DNA of 64,000 nt. Origin: Iodobacter fluviatilis. GTDB taxonomy: Bacteria > Pseudomonadota > Gammaproteobacteria > Burkholderiales > Chitinibacteraceae. Location: NCBI RefSeq assembly GCF_004194535.1, contig NZ_CP025781.1, positions 3,286,001 through 3,350,000 of the forward strand, read 5' to 3'. The translations under genes were made by a program, and so were the position numbers. The notes under the pieces were generated by a model that saw only the letters and a program-made list of their open reading frames with translations, was not told the DNA's origin and did no database searches. Shown here one piece after another: positions 1 through 8,885 of the stretch. Position 1 is the stretch's first letter. Every line of letters begins with the position of its first letter.

Positions 1-330
1 ATGTAGCATTTTTTCCCCGCGCCTGTTCCACCGTACTGATTTCCGCCTTTGCCTGAATGGAGAGGTTACGCCATTGCTTCAGGTGCTTCGAGAGTAAACC
101 CTTGATGTAACAATTGTGATGTTAATCATAGATGAAATGACCGGTAAGAATAGTCTCATAGACCACCGTGTGAGTGTTTTTGTATTATGCAATTCCTAAT
201 TAATTAATTTCATTTTTTATTTATTTGAAAAGTGTATTAAATTAATCGGAGTGTTTGATTTTACAATTCTCTTGGTTGTTGCTTTGTATAAATTAATTAT
301 TTATTTTTGTTAAGTATAAGGATTTATTAA
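1..330. other. AT-rich region upstream of the fimbrial cluster
   Basis: There is no complete gene. The first 120 bases are of ordinary composition and keep an open minus-strand frame that leaves the window on the left, so they may be the end of an unidentifiable gene. From about 180 the DNA becomes very AT-rich, with several TTAATTAA-like tracts, which fits the leader of a fimbrial operon. I could not define a convincing promoter. Confidence 0.4.
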
Positions 331-858
331 ATGAAGTTGAATAAAATTGTTTTAGGCCTTTCTCTTACATTGGCTGTAGCTTCTTTTGCAAATGCGGATC
401 AAGGGCATGGTGAAGTGAAATTTAAGGGCGCTATTATTGATGCGCCTTGCTCAATTGCCCCAGAGAGCCAGAATCAAGAAGTGGATTTTGGTTTATTGTC
501 TGCAAATGAATTAAAAAAAGGCGGTAGTAGTTCTAAGCAGTTTTTTAATATCAAATTATTGCAGTGTGATGCTACTGCTACAACTGTAACAGCTACTTTT
601 AACGGTGCGGCTGCCAATGGTAAAAGTGAATGGTTTGCATTGAGTGGTAATACAAGTCAGGCAGGTATTGTTCTTACAAATGCTGACAATTCGCCAATCG
701 CCCCGAATTCAAGCAGTACTCTTAAAATAGTCGAAGGCAATAACACCTTGAATTTTGGAGCATGGGTAGAGGGATTCCCTGTTGTTAGTCCAGCTGAAAA
801 TACGATTGTTCCGGGTGCATTTGAAAGTCTTGTGACTTGGACTTTGGCGTATTCTTAA
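331..858 (+). CDS. Fimbrial major-type pilin subunit
   Basis: A 175-residue secreted pilin of the chaperone-usher class. The N-terminus is a signal peptide that should be cut after ANA at about residue 22. The mature part has the family's conserved cysteine pair (in APCSIAP and LLQCDA), which forms the disulfide of the incomplete Ig fold. The C-terminus (WTLAYS) has the penultimate tyrosine of the beta-zipper motif bound by chaperone and usher. It comes first in the cluster, before the usher and separated from it by 430 bp, as is typical of a strongly expressed major subunit. An AAGGA sequence lies upstream of the ATG. The family is clear; the fimbrial type and receptor are not. Confidence 0.88.
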   Translation: MKLNKIVLGLSLTLAVASFANADQGHGEVKFKGAIIDAPCSIAPESQNQEVDFGLLSANELKKGGSSSKQFFNIKLLQCDATATTVTATFNGAAANGKSEWFALSGNTSQAGIVLTNADNSPIAPNSSSTLKIVEGNNTLNFGAWVEGFPVVSPAENTIVPGAFESLVTWTLAYS

Positions 859-1291
859 TCAATAAAATAAAATAAAATAAAAATATATGTATTTAATTGA
901 GTGTTGGTTGTTTTGACGTTAATGTCGGTTTTTCGTTCAAATTACGTTGTATGTTTATTGTCCCTTGATATTAAAGGCGAGAATGAAATACACGCAATGT
1001 GGATGAATGATGTAAGTCTGAGAAGCACCACTGCTTAATCACAAAGGCGAAGGGATGCTCCCAAGTTGGAGGGGTATTCTCTTGCCTTGTGAAATAAGTA
1101 TAAAAAATGGCTGAAACTTTAGCGCCAACTCACAACAACATGGCTTTATTTTATAAGTGGTTAGTAGTTAATGTTTAATGTTGTTTAGATAAATAAAATT
1201 TATTACGAATACGATGTTTTTGTCCGTCATATTTGTAATGTATGATTTTTTATTCTAACTTGTAGAAGCATGGTTGTAATCAGTTCTTTTA
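859..1291. other. Intergenic gap between pilin and usher genes
   Basis: No ORF here looks real. Just after the pilin stop there is a short run of AATAA-type units (about 863-883). The remainder is AT-rich with no clear hairpin terminator. The gap may hold a processing or attenuation site that keeps pilin expression above usher expression, as in other fimbrial operons. That is inference only. Confidence 0.35.
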
Positions 1292-3823
1292 ATGGATTTT
1301 AGATGGGTTGTTAATTTAATGGATTCATTTCGTGTGAAGCAGGTACGTATTAGACATTCGGTATTGATGGCACTATTTTTTTTGGGGGCATATTCTCAGG
1401 TTAGTGCCGAGGTTCGGTTTAATGTTAATGCCCTTGATCTGGAAGATCGTGAAAATATTGATCTTGAGCGGTTTTCTGCCGCGGGTTTTGTTTTGCCCGG
1501 GATTTATCGCATGGGCGTACGCATTAATGATCGAGTGCTTCCAGAGCAGGAGGTACTTTTTTTTGTGCCGAAAGAGAGTTCTAAAGAGAGCGTGCCGTGC
1601 TTGACTCCCAAATTGGTAAAACAGTTTGAATTTAAAGAAGAAGTGAACCAGAAATTAGTTTGGTCAGAGGGGGGACAATGTCTGAATTTGAGTGAACTAA
1701 CATGGCTTGAAGCACGTGGTAATTTGCAGAAAAATACTGTTCAAGTGAGTGTTCCTCATATTTATCAAAAATATACTGTAGACAATTGGGATCCGCCAAG
1801 TAGTTGGGATGATGGTATCGGTGGAATAATGCTGGATTATAATCTGAATGGAATGTATCGCCGCGATCTGAACTCCTCATCCAGTACTAAATCGTTGAGC
1901 GGCAATGGTGTGTTAGGTGTGAATTACGATGCTTGGCGATTTAGGGCGGCTTGGCAGGCATCCGCGAACGAAAGTAGTTATAGCGGAGATATTCAGCGAG
2001 ATTCAAGCTTTACCCGTTTTTACGCTTATCGGCCTATTCCAGAGCTAGGGGCAAAGTTGACAGTTGGTGAGAGTTCACTTGGGTCAATGGTATTTGATAG
2101 TTTTAACTTTACGGGCGCGTCAATTAATTCTGAAGATAAGATGTTGCCTCCTAATTTGCGTGGGTATGCGCCTGAGATTGTCGGCTTTGCAAAAACAAAT
2201 GCCAAGGTTACGGTAAGTGAGCAAGGTCGCGTAGTGTACGAAACCACGGTACCTGCAGGTCCTTTTCGGATTCAGGAGTTGCACTCAGCGATAAGTGGCG
2301 CCTTGGATGTACGAATTGAAGAGCAGGATGGGAGTATTAGTGAGTATCAAATGAATACTGCCAATATTCCGTATTTAAGTCGCCCAGGGAGTGTTCGCTA
2401 TCGTTTGTCTATAGGTCAGGCCACTGAGTATGTGCGTGAAAACAAAGGTGTGACATTTGCTGCCGGGGAATATTCTTGGGGGGTGAGTAACGGCCTTTCT
2501 TTATATGGCGGCGCTGTAGTCGGTGATGGGTATAGCTCTTTTGCTCTTGGATTAGGACGGGATCTTTGGTCTTTCGGTGCAGTTTCTTTTGATACTACGC
2601 ATGCTATAGCCAAAGGAGTATCGCAAGAGGATATATCTGGTAATTCATATAAATTAAGCTACTCTAAACGCTTTGATGAATACAATAGCCAAGTAACTTT
2701 TGCTGGTTATCGTTTTTCTGACAAAACATTTATGAATATGAATGAGTATTTGAATAGATTGAATGAAGGAGATACGCGCGGTAATGGTAAGGATATGTAC
2801 AGGTTGATGTTTAATAAGACATTTGATTCTGGCCTTTCTGCGTATATAAGCTTTGATAGAGAAACATACTGGGATAGAGAAACCACTAATTATTATAATT
2901 TATCTGTTTCTGATTCTTTTAGTATTGGTAATATTAAAAATGCCAGTGTAAATTTATCAATATATAAAAACATAAGAGATAATACTGAAAACAACGGCGT
3001 TTATTTGTCTTTTTCTTTTCCGCTGGGTAATGGTAATAGTGTGGATTTAAATACTAATTATGCAAATGGAAGTTCGACCAATACGATTGGTTACTATGGC
3101 AGGTTGGATGAAAATAGTAGCTATCGTGTTAGTGCGGGTAATGGAGAAAATCAGACCGCTAGAGGCGGTGCTTATTATCGCCACACTGGCAGCATTGGTG
3201 ATTACTCTGTTAATGCAGGCTTTCAGGATTCAGCGTATCAATCTCTTGGTATGTCAGCTCAAGGGGGTATGACATTAACGGCTGAGGGCGGGGCGTTACA
3301 TCGTTTGTCCACTCTTGGGGGAGCTCGTCTCTTGGTTGATACGGGAGGTGTAAGTAATGTGCCGGTTCTTGGGAATGGTAAGGCAACGTTCACCAATGGA
3401 TTGGGTAATGCAGTAGTGAGTGATGTCGATAGCTATAGCCGAAGTGCTGTAAAAGTGGATTTAAATAAATTGCCTGATAATGTTGAAGCATCAGGGGCTG
3501 TGGTGCAAATGACATTAACTGAAGGGGCTATTGGCTATAAGAAAATGGATGTTATAGCGGGCTATAAAGCAATGGCAGTGTTGAAATTGGATGACGGTAC
3601 ATCTCCCCCATTTGGTGCGCAGGTGATGAATAAAGATAAACGCCAGGTGGCTATCGTCGGGGAGGGGGGCAGTGTTTATTTGACGGGCTTAAATCCGGGA
3701 ATGCAAATGATGGTTAATTGGGGTGATTCAGAGCAGTGCATAATGATCGTGCCGAAAGATGCAGAATTTGGTAAGGGGTTTAATGTTAATTTAAATTTAG
3801 AATGTAAAATGAATAATAAGTAA
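1292..3823 (+). CDS. Outer-membrane fimbrial usher (FimD/PapC family)
   Basis: An 843-residue usher, the usual length for the family. It forms the outer-membrane pore that takes up chaperone-subunit complexes and assembles the fimbria. A signal peptide ends at about residue 39 (VSA/E). It is followed by the N-terminal periplasmic domain (FNVNALDLEDRENIDLERF), the barrel with the usher signature VPAGPFRIQEL near residue 320, and C-terminal Ig-like domains with a cysteine pair (EQCIMIV and LECKMNN). An in-frame ATG at 1319 gives a more normal 30-residue signal peptide and may be the true start, since neither start has a strong ribosome binding site. The chaperone gene follows 54 bp downstream. 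Confidence 0.93.
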   Translation: MDFRWVVNLMDSFRVKQVRIRHSVLMALFFLGAYSQVSAEVRFNVNALDLEDRENIDLERFSAAGFVLPGIYRMGVRINDRVLPEQEVLFFVPKESSKESVPCLTPKLVKQFEFKEEVNQKLVWSEGGQCLNLSELTWLEARGNLQKNTVQVSVPHIYQKYTVDNWDPPSSWDDGIGGIMLDYNLNGMYRRDLNSSSSTKSLSGNGVLGVNYDAWRFRAAWQASANESSYSGDIQRDSSFTRFYAYRPIPELGAKLTVGESSLGSMVFDSFNFTGASINSEDKMLPPNLRGYAPEIVGFAKTNAKVTVSEQGRVVYETTVPAGPFRIQELHSAISGALDVRIEEQDGSISEYQMNTANIPYLSRPGSVRYRLSIGQATEYVRENKGVTFAAGEYSWGVSNGLSLYGGAVVGDGYSSFALGLGRDLWSFGAVSFDTTHAIAKGVSQEDISGNSYKLSYSKRFDEYNSQVTFAGYRFSDKTFMNMNEYLNRLNEGDTRGNGKDMYRLMFNKTFDSGLSAYISFDRETYWDRETTNYYNLSVSDSFSIGNIKNASVNLSIYKNIRDNTENNGVYLSFSFPLGNGNSVDLNTNYANGSSTNTIGYYGRLDENSSYRVSAGNGENQTARGGAYYRHTGSIGDYSVNAGFQDSAYQSLGMSAQGGMTLTAEGGALHRLSTLGGARLLVDTGGVSNVPVLGNGKATFTNGLGNAVVSDVDSYSRSAVKVDLNKLPDNVEASGAVVQMTLTEGAIGYKKMDVIAGYKAMAVLKLDDGTSPPFGAQVMNKDKRQVAIVGEGGSVYLTGLNPGMQMMVNWGDSEQCIMIVPKDAEFGKGFNVNLNLECKMNNK

Positions 3824-3877
3824 AAATATGGTATTTCGTGATTGTGATGGGTTAACGATAAATTAAGAAGGGCAAAA

Positions 3878-4615
3878 ATGATGATTAATAAATTAAGTGT
3901 GCTAGGTATGCTTGCGGTGCTGAGTGCTCATTCATATTCTGCGATTACCATGGATCGTACTCGGGTAATTATAAGTGAAAGTCAACAATCCGTAAGTGTT
4001 GGAGTAAGTAATAATAATAAGACTTTTCCTTATCTGGCTCAAGCCTGGATTGAGGCTGAGGATGGAAAGAAAATTAGTGAGCCTTTGGTTGTTGTTCCGC
4101 CTATTCAGAGGGTAGAAGCGAATGGTAAAAGCCAAGTCAAAGTAGTCGCTTTGCCTTCGCTAAAAGCATTGCCGCAAGATAGAGAATCTGTTTACTACTT
4201 TAATTTACGTGAAGTTCCACCTCGTAGCGATAAGCCCAATGTATTGCAAATTGCATTGCAAACAAAAGTTAAATTGTTTTATCGACCTAAAAGCATTGAA
4301 ATGGAATCTTCAAGTATTCAAGAGTTAATGAAGGAGGTTACACTGGTTCAAGAAGGGGATTTTTATAAATTAATTAATCCAACACCTTTTCACATTACGG
4401 TGATTGATCTAAAAAAACTAGGCACTAAAAAAAATTCTAAAGATTTTTTATCCGTAATGGTGGCGCCCAAAAGCGATAAAATTTTAAGTGGTGTTACTGT
4501 AAAAAATGTTGGTATTTCACCTGCTTTAACTTTTATTAATGATTATGGTGGGCGTCCGCAACTTTATTTTAATTGTGAAAATGGAATATGCAAAGTTTCC
4601 GAGTTGAAAGAATAA
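3878..4615 (+). CDS. Periplasmic fimbrial chaperone (PapD/FimC family)
   Basis: A 245-residue periplasmic chaperone with a signal peptide ending near residue 22 (SYSA). It shows the PapD family signature in DRESVYYFNLREVPPR and the early conserved segment RTRVIISESQQSVSVGVSNN. It completes the Ig fold of pilin subunits by donor-strand complementation and delivers them to the usher. The first of two adjacent ATGs is used, preceded by AAGAAGGG. It lies between the usher and the minor subunit, a standard gene order. Its length and motifs are normal, so confidence is high. Confidence 0.92.
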   Translation: MMINKLSVLGMLAVLSAHSYSAITMDRTRVIISESQQSVSVGVSNNNKTFPYLAQAWIEAEDGKKISEPLVVVPPIQRVEANGKSQVKVVALPSLKALPQDRESVYYFNLREVPPRSDKPNVLQIALQTKVKLFYRPKSIEMESSSIQELMKEVTLVQEGDFYKLINPTPFHITVIDLKKLGTKKNSKDFLSVMVAPKSDKILSGVTVKNVGISPALTFINDYGGRPQLYFNCENGICKVSELKE

Positions 4616-4758
4616 ATATTTAATATTATTTGCATATTGTATCAATTGTTTTTAATAAAAAAGTTTTTTTGTGGGAAATGGAATAATTTATACTCAACTC
4701 ATGGTATGGGCTTGATTAATTATTGGAATAATTTGACTATGCGGATTGGAGATATATA

Positions 4759-5313
4759 TTGAAATATCTGTTGATAATGTTGATGGGGGGTATTTATTTA
4801 TATTCCGCCAGCGTATTCGCTGCGCCATCGATGAATTCAAGTCGCGCTGGATCATCAGGTATGACGAATGTTAGGATTAGTGGGGAGTTAGTTGCACCTG
4901 CATGTAGTTTGGAGGGGGATATTGAGGTAGATTTTGGTACAATTATAGATAAAGATTTATATTTGAATCAGCGAATAAATGGTGAAATATTCGAGATAAA
5001 ATTACTTCGATGTAGTCAAAGTATGGTTGGGAAGGATGTTACTTTTTTATTTGGAGGCAGTGAAAGTACTCAGCTTCCAGGTTTAATTAAAACAACCGAA
5101 GCTAATTCTGGTATCGCAATTGGATTAGAGATGCTGGATAAAACACCGTTATCATTTAACAAACAAACACCAGGGTTTGAAATTGCCAACCCTGGTAATA
5201 ATACAATTAAATTAAGAGCGTATGTTCAGGCGGAACCCAGAGCATTAAGTGATCATAGTATTAGGAGGGGGCTATTTAGCGCTACTTCTACTCTTGTCAT
5301 ATATTATCAATAA
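4759..5313 (+). CDS. Minor fimbrial pilin subunit
   Basis: A 184-residue pilin-like protein. It probably starts at TTG 4759, with GGATTGGAG upstream. The signal peptide ends after VFAA at about residue 22. The mature protein repeats the pilin pattern seen in the first gene: cysteines in APACSLEG and LLRCSQ, and a C-terminal beta-zipper (TLVIYYQ). It lies between the chaperone and the tip adhesin, which suits an adaptor or minor tip subunit. A TTG start would be expected to lower its translation relative to the major pilin; this is an inference. Confidence 0.82.
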   Translation: MKYLLIMLMGGIYLYSASVFAAPSMNSSRAGSSGMTNVRISGELVAPACSLEGDIEVDFGTIIDKDLYLNQRINGEIFEIKLLRCSQSMVGKDVTFLFGGSESTQLPGLIKTTEANSGIAIGLEMLDKTPLSFNKQTPGFEIANPGNNTIKLRAYVQAEPRALSDHSIRRGLFSATSTLVIYYQ

Positions 5314-5327
5314 TAGGTAGGGTTCGT

Positions 5328-6350
5328 ATGTCGGTCTTTTCTTTTTTTTGTTTTTCAGGGCGCGTACCTGCTCAATGTTCAAAATCGTGTTTTTCAATGC
5401 TTTGTAAAGTTTTTTTGTCTTTAATATTTTTTTTGTATGCTCAGAACGCAGCTGCTTTTGAGTGTGAATATCGAGGTAATTATGTTGATAATAATGGCCA
5501 GACAGAGTTGCGCCTGGATGTAGAGTTGGCCCCTGAAATACACGGAGGCTATAATGAACTTGTAAAGTTTAATGAGGTATTCTGTGCTAATACCGTGCCT
5601 AACTCAGGTATTACAGATACGTTATATCTTAATAATCTGGATTTTAGAGGAGGGCTTACAGGAGCTGGTGCGGGTGCAATTGTACAGGGCGTTAAATATA
5701 TACCACCATTTACAAGCAAAATTCATATTGTTACATTGGGGCCTGGGGAGAAAAAGTCGCTTCCGGTGTCTTTGTTTGTTGATGTGGGTGATACGCCTTC
5801 GGAAGCGCTAAAAATTAAAAAAGGCGAGCTATTTGCTATTTTTCGTATGAAGCAGGATAGTTCTCACGATGGTGGGCAATATTTTAATTTTAATTTCTAT
5901 GCGCTCAATGATGTTGGCGTAGTAACAAATACCTGTGATGTTAATGGGGGAGAGCAAATTGATGTTGATTTTGGCCAAGTAGATAAATATCTACTTACGA
6001 ATGATACGAATTCGGCAGTTAAATCGGTTGAGGTTCCCTTAAGTATTAGGTGTAGTCAATCTGCTTTCACTGGGCCAGTGGGGATAGAATTATTGGCAAC
6101 GCCTGCTGCTTTTAATCAGGATTTTATTCAAACTACTTTGGGTTCTGATAAGAATAAAATAGGTGTGGCGATGCTGGATGCGAGCCGGAATGTGGTTAGG
6201 CCGGGGCGAAAGCTAACTAGCTATATCAGTAATGGGTTTGGATCGACCTCGGTTTCCTTTGTGCCGGTGAAAAATAGCACTATTACCAATGATCAACTGC
6301 CTGTGGGCGCTTTTAGTGCATCAGCTACCTTGGTGGTGAGTACGCCATAG
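5328..6350 (+). CDS. Two-domain fimbrial tip adhesin
   Basis: A 340-residue protein with a signal peptide, an unrecognised N-terminal domain (about residues 45-195) and a C-terminal pilin domain. The pilin domain begins near TNTCDVNGGEQIDVDFG, has its second cysteine in SIRCSQS and ends in the zipper SATLVVSTP. This layout (receptor-binding domain, then pilin domain, last gene of a chaperone-usher cluster) is that of FimH-type adhesins. A second ATG at 5397 gives a cleaner signal peptide (MLCKVFLSLIFFLYAQNAAA) and may be the true start. The ligand cannot be read from the sequence. Confidence 0.8.
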   Translation: MSVFSFFCFSGRVPAQCSKSCFSMLCKVFLSLIFFLYAQNAAAFECEYRGNYVDNNGQTELRLDVELAPEIHGGYNELVKFNEVFCANTVPNSGITDTLYLNNLDFRGGLTGAGAGAIVQGVKYIPPFTSKIHIVTLGPGEKKSLPVSLFVDVGDTPSEALKIKKGELFAIFRMKQDSSHDGGQYFNFNFYALNDVGVVTNTCDVNGGEQIDVDFGQVDKYLLTNDTNSAVKSVEVPLSIRCSQSAFTGPVGIELLATPAAFNQDFIQTTLGSDKNKIGVAMLDASRNVVRPGRKLTSYISNGFGSTSVSFVPVKNSTITNDQLPVGAFSASATLVVSTP

Positions 6351-6378
6351 GGGGAGTGGCAAGGCAATTGTCAAAGTG

Positions 6379-7088
6379 GTTGAGATATTTTTTAAATTTA
6401 GGCCGCTTGCAAGTCCTCGTTTATTTTAGCTTCAATGGCTCGGCTTAAGTTGTACTTGGCTTTGCCAGCGCCAGTTTCTGGCCTTGTTACGCCCCCGCTC
6501 CCAGCAGTGTCAGGTGGCATAGCGTTTTTTTATGGCGCTTTTATCTACCCTTGTTTCCTCTGCGTGCACTCGCCAGCCCGTTAAATAGCGGCTGAACAAG
6601 TTTTCGATCATATACAGCTTGTAATACTCACATTTTACCTGACTTGGCTGTGAGCTGATATAGCACATCCTGACTTGATTCGGGATGGTCGTGGTAAAGC
6701 GGGTCAGTTTGGCTTTGCGTAGCACGCAGTAAATCGCTGATTCAGAATCTAAATAGCGTCCTTCATTACTCAGAATAGGCCCAATCTGGCTGGGTGGTGC
6801 GCTGTTAAAACGCGGGCTGTTACACACAGATAAAATCACCCGATACTCCGTTTCACTCCGCTTATTTACTGGATTATTCCGCTCCACAAATGGCCGCTGA
6901 TCCGCGATTACCTCACCGGCTGCCTGCCAGCGCCAGCTATGCACAGAAATACCGACGATTTCACAAGCGCGGTATAAGGAGCAAGCAGCTTGCTTAAAAT
7001 GGCATCTTTACGAGTCTCGGAAATACGCGACATGATGAGTAACCAGCTCCCTAAGTAAGTTGAAATCCTAAAAAGGGAATATCTCAAC
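6379..7088 (-). mobile_element. Decayed IS3-family element with terminal inverted repeats
   Basis: An exact 11-bp inverted repeat (GTTGAGATATT at 6379-6389 and its complement at 7078-7088) brackets a broken transposase. Within it the ends read TGAGATATT and AATATCTCA, matching the TG...CA termini of IS3-family elements. At about 0.7 kb it is roughly half the length of an intact IS3-type element, so the interior has been deleted. No flanking target duplication is visible. It separates the fimbrial cluster from glgA. Confidence 0.6.
6510..7033 (-). pseudogene. IS3-family transposase remnant
   Basis: The minus strand starts with MSRISETRKDAILSKLLAP, typical of an IS3 transposase N-terminus. After a frameshift it continues as DQRPFVERNNPVNKRSETEY and NSAPPSQIGPILSNEGRYLD, matching the conserved region before the integrase core. 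It then jumps to YYKLYMIENLFSRYLTGWRV, a fragment of the rve catalytic domain. The DDE catalytic residues are largely missing and at least one frameshift and one internal deletion are present. It is non-functional. Confidence 0.65.
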
Positions 7089-7329
7089 TATCCTGATGCA
7101 TGGGGATTGGTTAAATGGCTATTATTAATTCCAACGGCATTTGCACAAAAAGATTTGTAGGCTCTTTTCTCTGAGAAACACCGTGCTCTCTGTGGATTGA
7201 TATTTAGCGACCTCAGTGCAGAGCATCAGCATTTATGTAATTAATTAGCGCTATGTTTTTTCTATGTGCTTATTAAAGCTCAGTGTCTGTAGAGCTTGTT
7301 TTAAAACCAATAGCAAGGGGTAGGTATTT

Positions 7330-8772
7330 ATGCGCGTGTTACATGTATGTGCCGAGTTGTTTCCGCTGTTAAAAACCGGCGGGCTGGCCGATGTGGCAGG
7401 GGCTTTGCCCTTGGCGCTGGGGGATTTGGGCTGTGATGTGCGCGTGCTTTTACCTGGCTTTCCGGCGATTTTGGCGGGGCTTAATATTCAAGGTGAAGTC
7501 GCTACCGTGAATAGCATGGCGGGGCCAATTAGGATTTTATTTGGGCATACTGCCAGCGGCATTGCCGTGTATGTCATCGACGCGCCACATTGCTTTGATC
7601 GCCCCGGTAGCCCTTACCTTGATGTGGGCCAGCAGCCTTATAGTGATAATCATCTGCGTTTTGCCCTCTTGGGCTGGGTGGCGGCGCAGCTTGCCAGTGG
7701 CTTAGATCCTTATTGGCGAGCAGAGCTGGTGCATGCTCACGATTGGCATGCGGGCCTTGTGCCAGCTTACTTAGTGGCTGCGGGCCGGCCAGCAAAAAGC
7801 GTGTTTACGGTGCATAACTTGGCTTATCAGGGGGTGTTTCCGCCCTCGGCTTTTGCCAGTCTGGAATTGCCACCTGAGTTTTTTTCGCTGGAAGGCATCG
7901 AGTTTCACGGCAAGATTTCTTTTATGAAAGCAGGGCTGTATTTTTGCGATCATATCTCCACCGTTTCCCCTCGCTACGCCAGCGAAATCACCCATGATGA
8001 GCAAGGCTGCGGACTTGATGGCCTACTCAGAACCAGAAAAGCAGATCTAACTGGCATCTTGAATGGCGTAGACGATCAGGTGTGGAATCCGAGTCTCGAC
8101 CCGCTGATCGCTGCAAACTATAGCGTGGAAAAAACGCAAGGCAAGGCCAAGTGCAAGCTAGATATGCAAACGCGGATGGGTTTAGATCAAACTAGCGATC
8201 AACCGCTGTTTGCCGTGGTTAGCCGCCTTACCGAGCAAAAAGGCCTGCATCTGGTACTGGCAGCACTGGATGAAATCACGTCCAGAGGCGGGCAGTTTGT
8301 GCTTTTAGGCGGAGGGGACGCTGCCTTGGAAGACGCCTTTAAAGCCGCTGCCGCAGCCAATCCAGCGCAAATTGCCGTGCAAATTGGCTATGACGAAGAT
8401 TGTTCGCATCGCATTATGGCCGCCGCTGATGTGCTACTCGTGCCCAGCCGTTTTGAGCCCTGCGGCCTCACCCAGCTCTACGCCCTAAAATATGGCGCAC
8501 TACCCTTGGTGCGCAGAGTCGGCGGCCTTGCCGATACGGTTATCGATTGCAGCCTAGAAAACCTAGAAGACGCCAGCGCCACTGGCTTTGTCTTTGACGA
8601 CTTTAACGCAGCCAGCCTCAGCCGCGCCCTGCGCCGCGCCTTTATCCTTTGGCATCGTACTAAAGACTGGAAAATAGTTAGACGCAGCGCCATGCAAGCT
8701 GATTTTGGCTGGAGCGCAGCGGCCACGCAGTATATGGCTTTGTATGAAAAGTTGATTGGTGAAATAAGGTGA
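7330..8772 (+). CDS. glgA: Glycogen synthase
   Basis: A 480-residue GT5 glycosyltransferase that extends alpha-1,4-glucan chains from ADP-glucose in the cytoplasm. The N-terminal KTGGLADV (residues 15-22) is the ADP-glucose binding motif, with alanine where GlgA often has glycine. The [13 protein letters not shown] segment and the C-terminal [18 protein letters not shown] motif with its catalytic glutamate are intact. Length is normal. The start is the ATG behind AAGGGGTAGG. glgP follows 113 bp downstream on the same strand, so the pair may be co-regulated. glgB and glgC are not in the window. Confidence 0.95.
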   Translation: MRVLHVCAELFPLLKTGGLADVAGALPLALGDLGCDVRVLLPGFPAILAGLNIQGEVATVNSMAGPIRILFGHTASGIAVYVIDAPHCFDRPGSPYLDVGQQPYSDNHLRFALLGWVAAQLASGLDPYWRAELVHAHDWHAGLVPAYLVAAGRPAKSVFTVHNLAYQGVFPPSAFASLELPPEFFSLEGIEFHGKISFMKAGLYFCDHISTVSPRYASEITHDEQGCGLDGLLRTRKADLTGILNGVDDQVWNPSLDPLIAANYSVEKTQGKAKCKLDMQTRMGLDQTSDQPLFAVVSRLTEQKGLHLVLAALDEITSRGGQFVLLGGGDAALEDAFKAAAAANPAQIAVQIGYDEDCSHRIMAAADVLLVPSRFEPCGLTQLYALKYGALPLVRRVGGLADTVIDCSLENLEDASATGFVFDDFNAASLSRALRRAFILWHRTKDWKIVRRSAMQADFGWSAAATQYMALYEKLIGEIR

Positions 8773-8885
8773 TGATTTTGGTGCGGACACCCCCCTAAAT
8801 CTTTAACCAAACAAGCATTGAGTCATTATTAGTTTATAAGGCATGTCAGCAACGCAGTCAGTGTTTTTAACAAAGGATTATCCCG

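Noticed and set aside
1-120. An open minus-strand frame leaving the left edge (contains KGLLSKHLKQWRNLS)
   Set aside because: It is short, without a visible start, and matches no family I can name. It may be a gene end but cannot be supported.
960-1110. Possible cyclic-di-GMP riboswitch between pilin and usher genes
   Set aside because: Some GEMM-like short motifs occur, but the conserved stems could not be paired.
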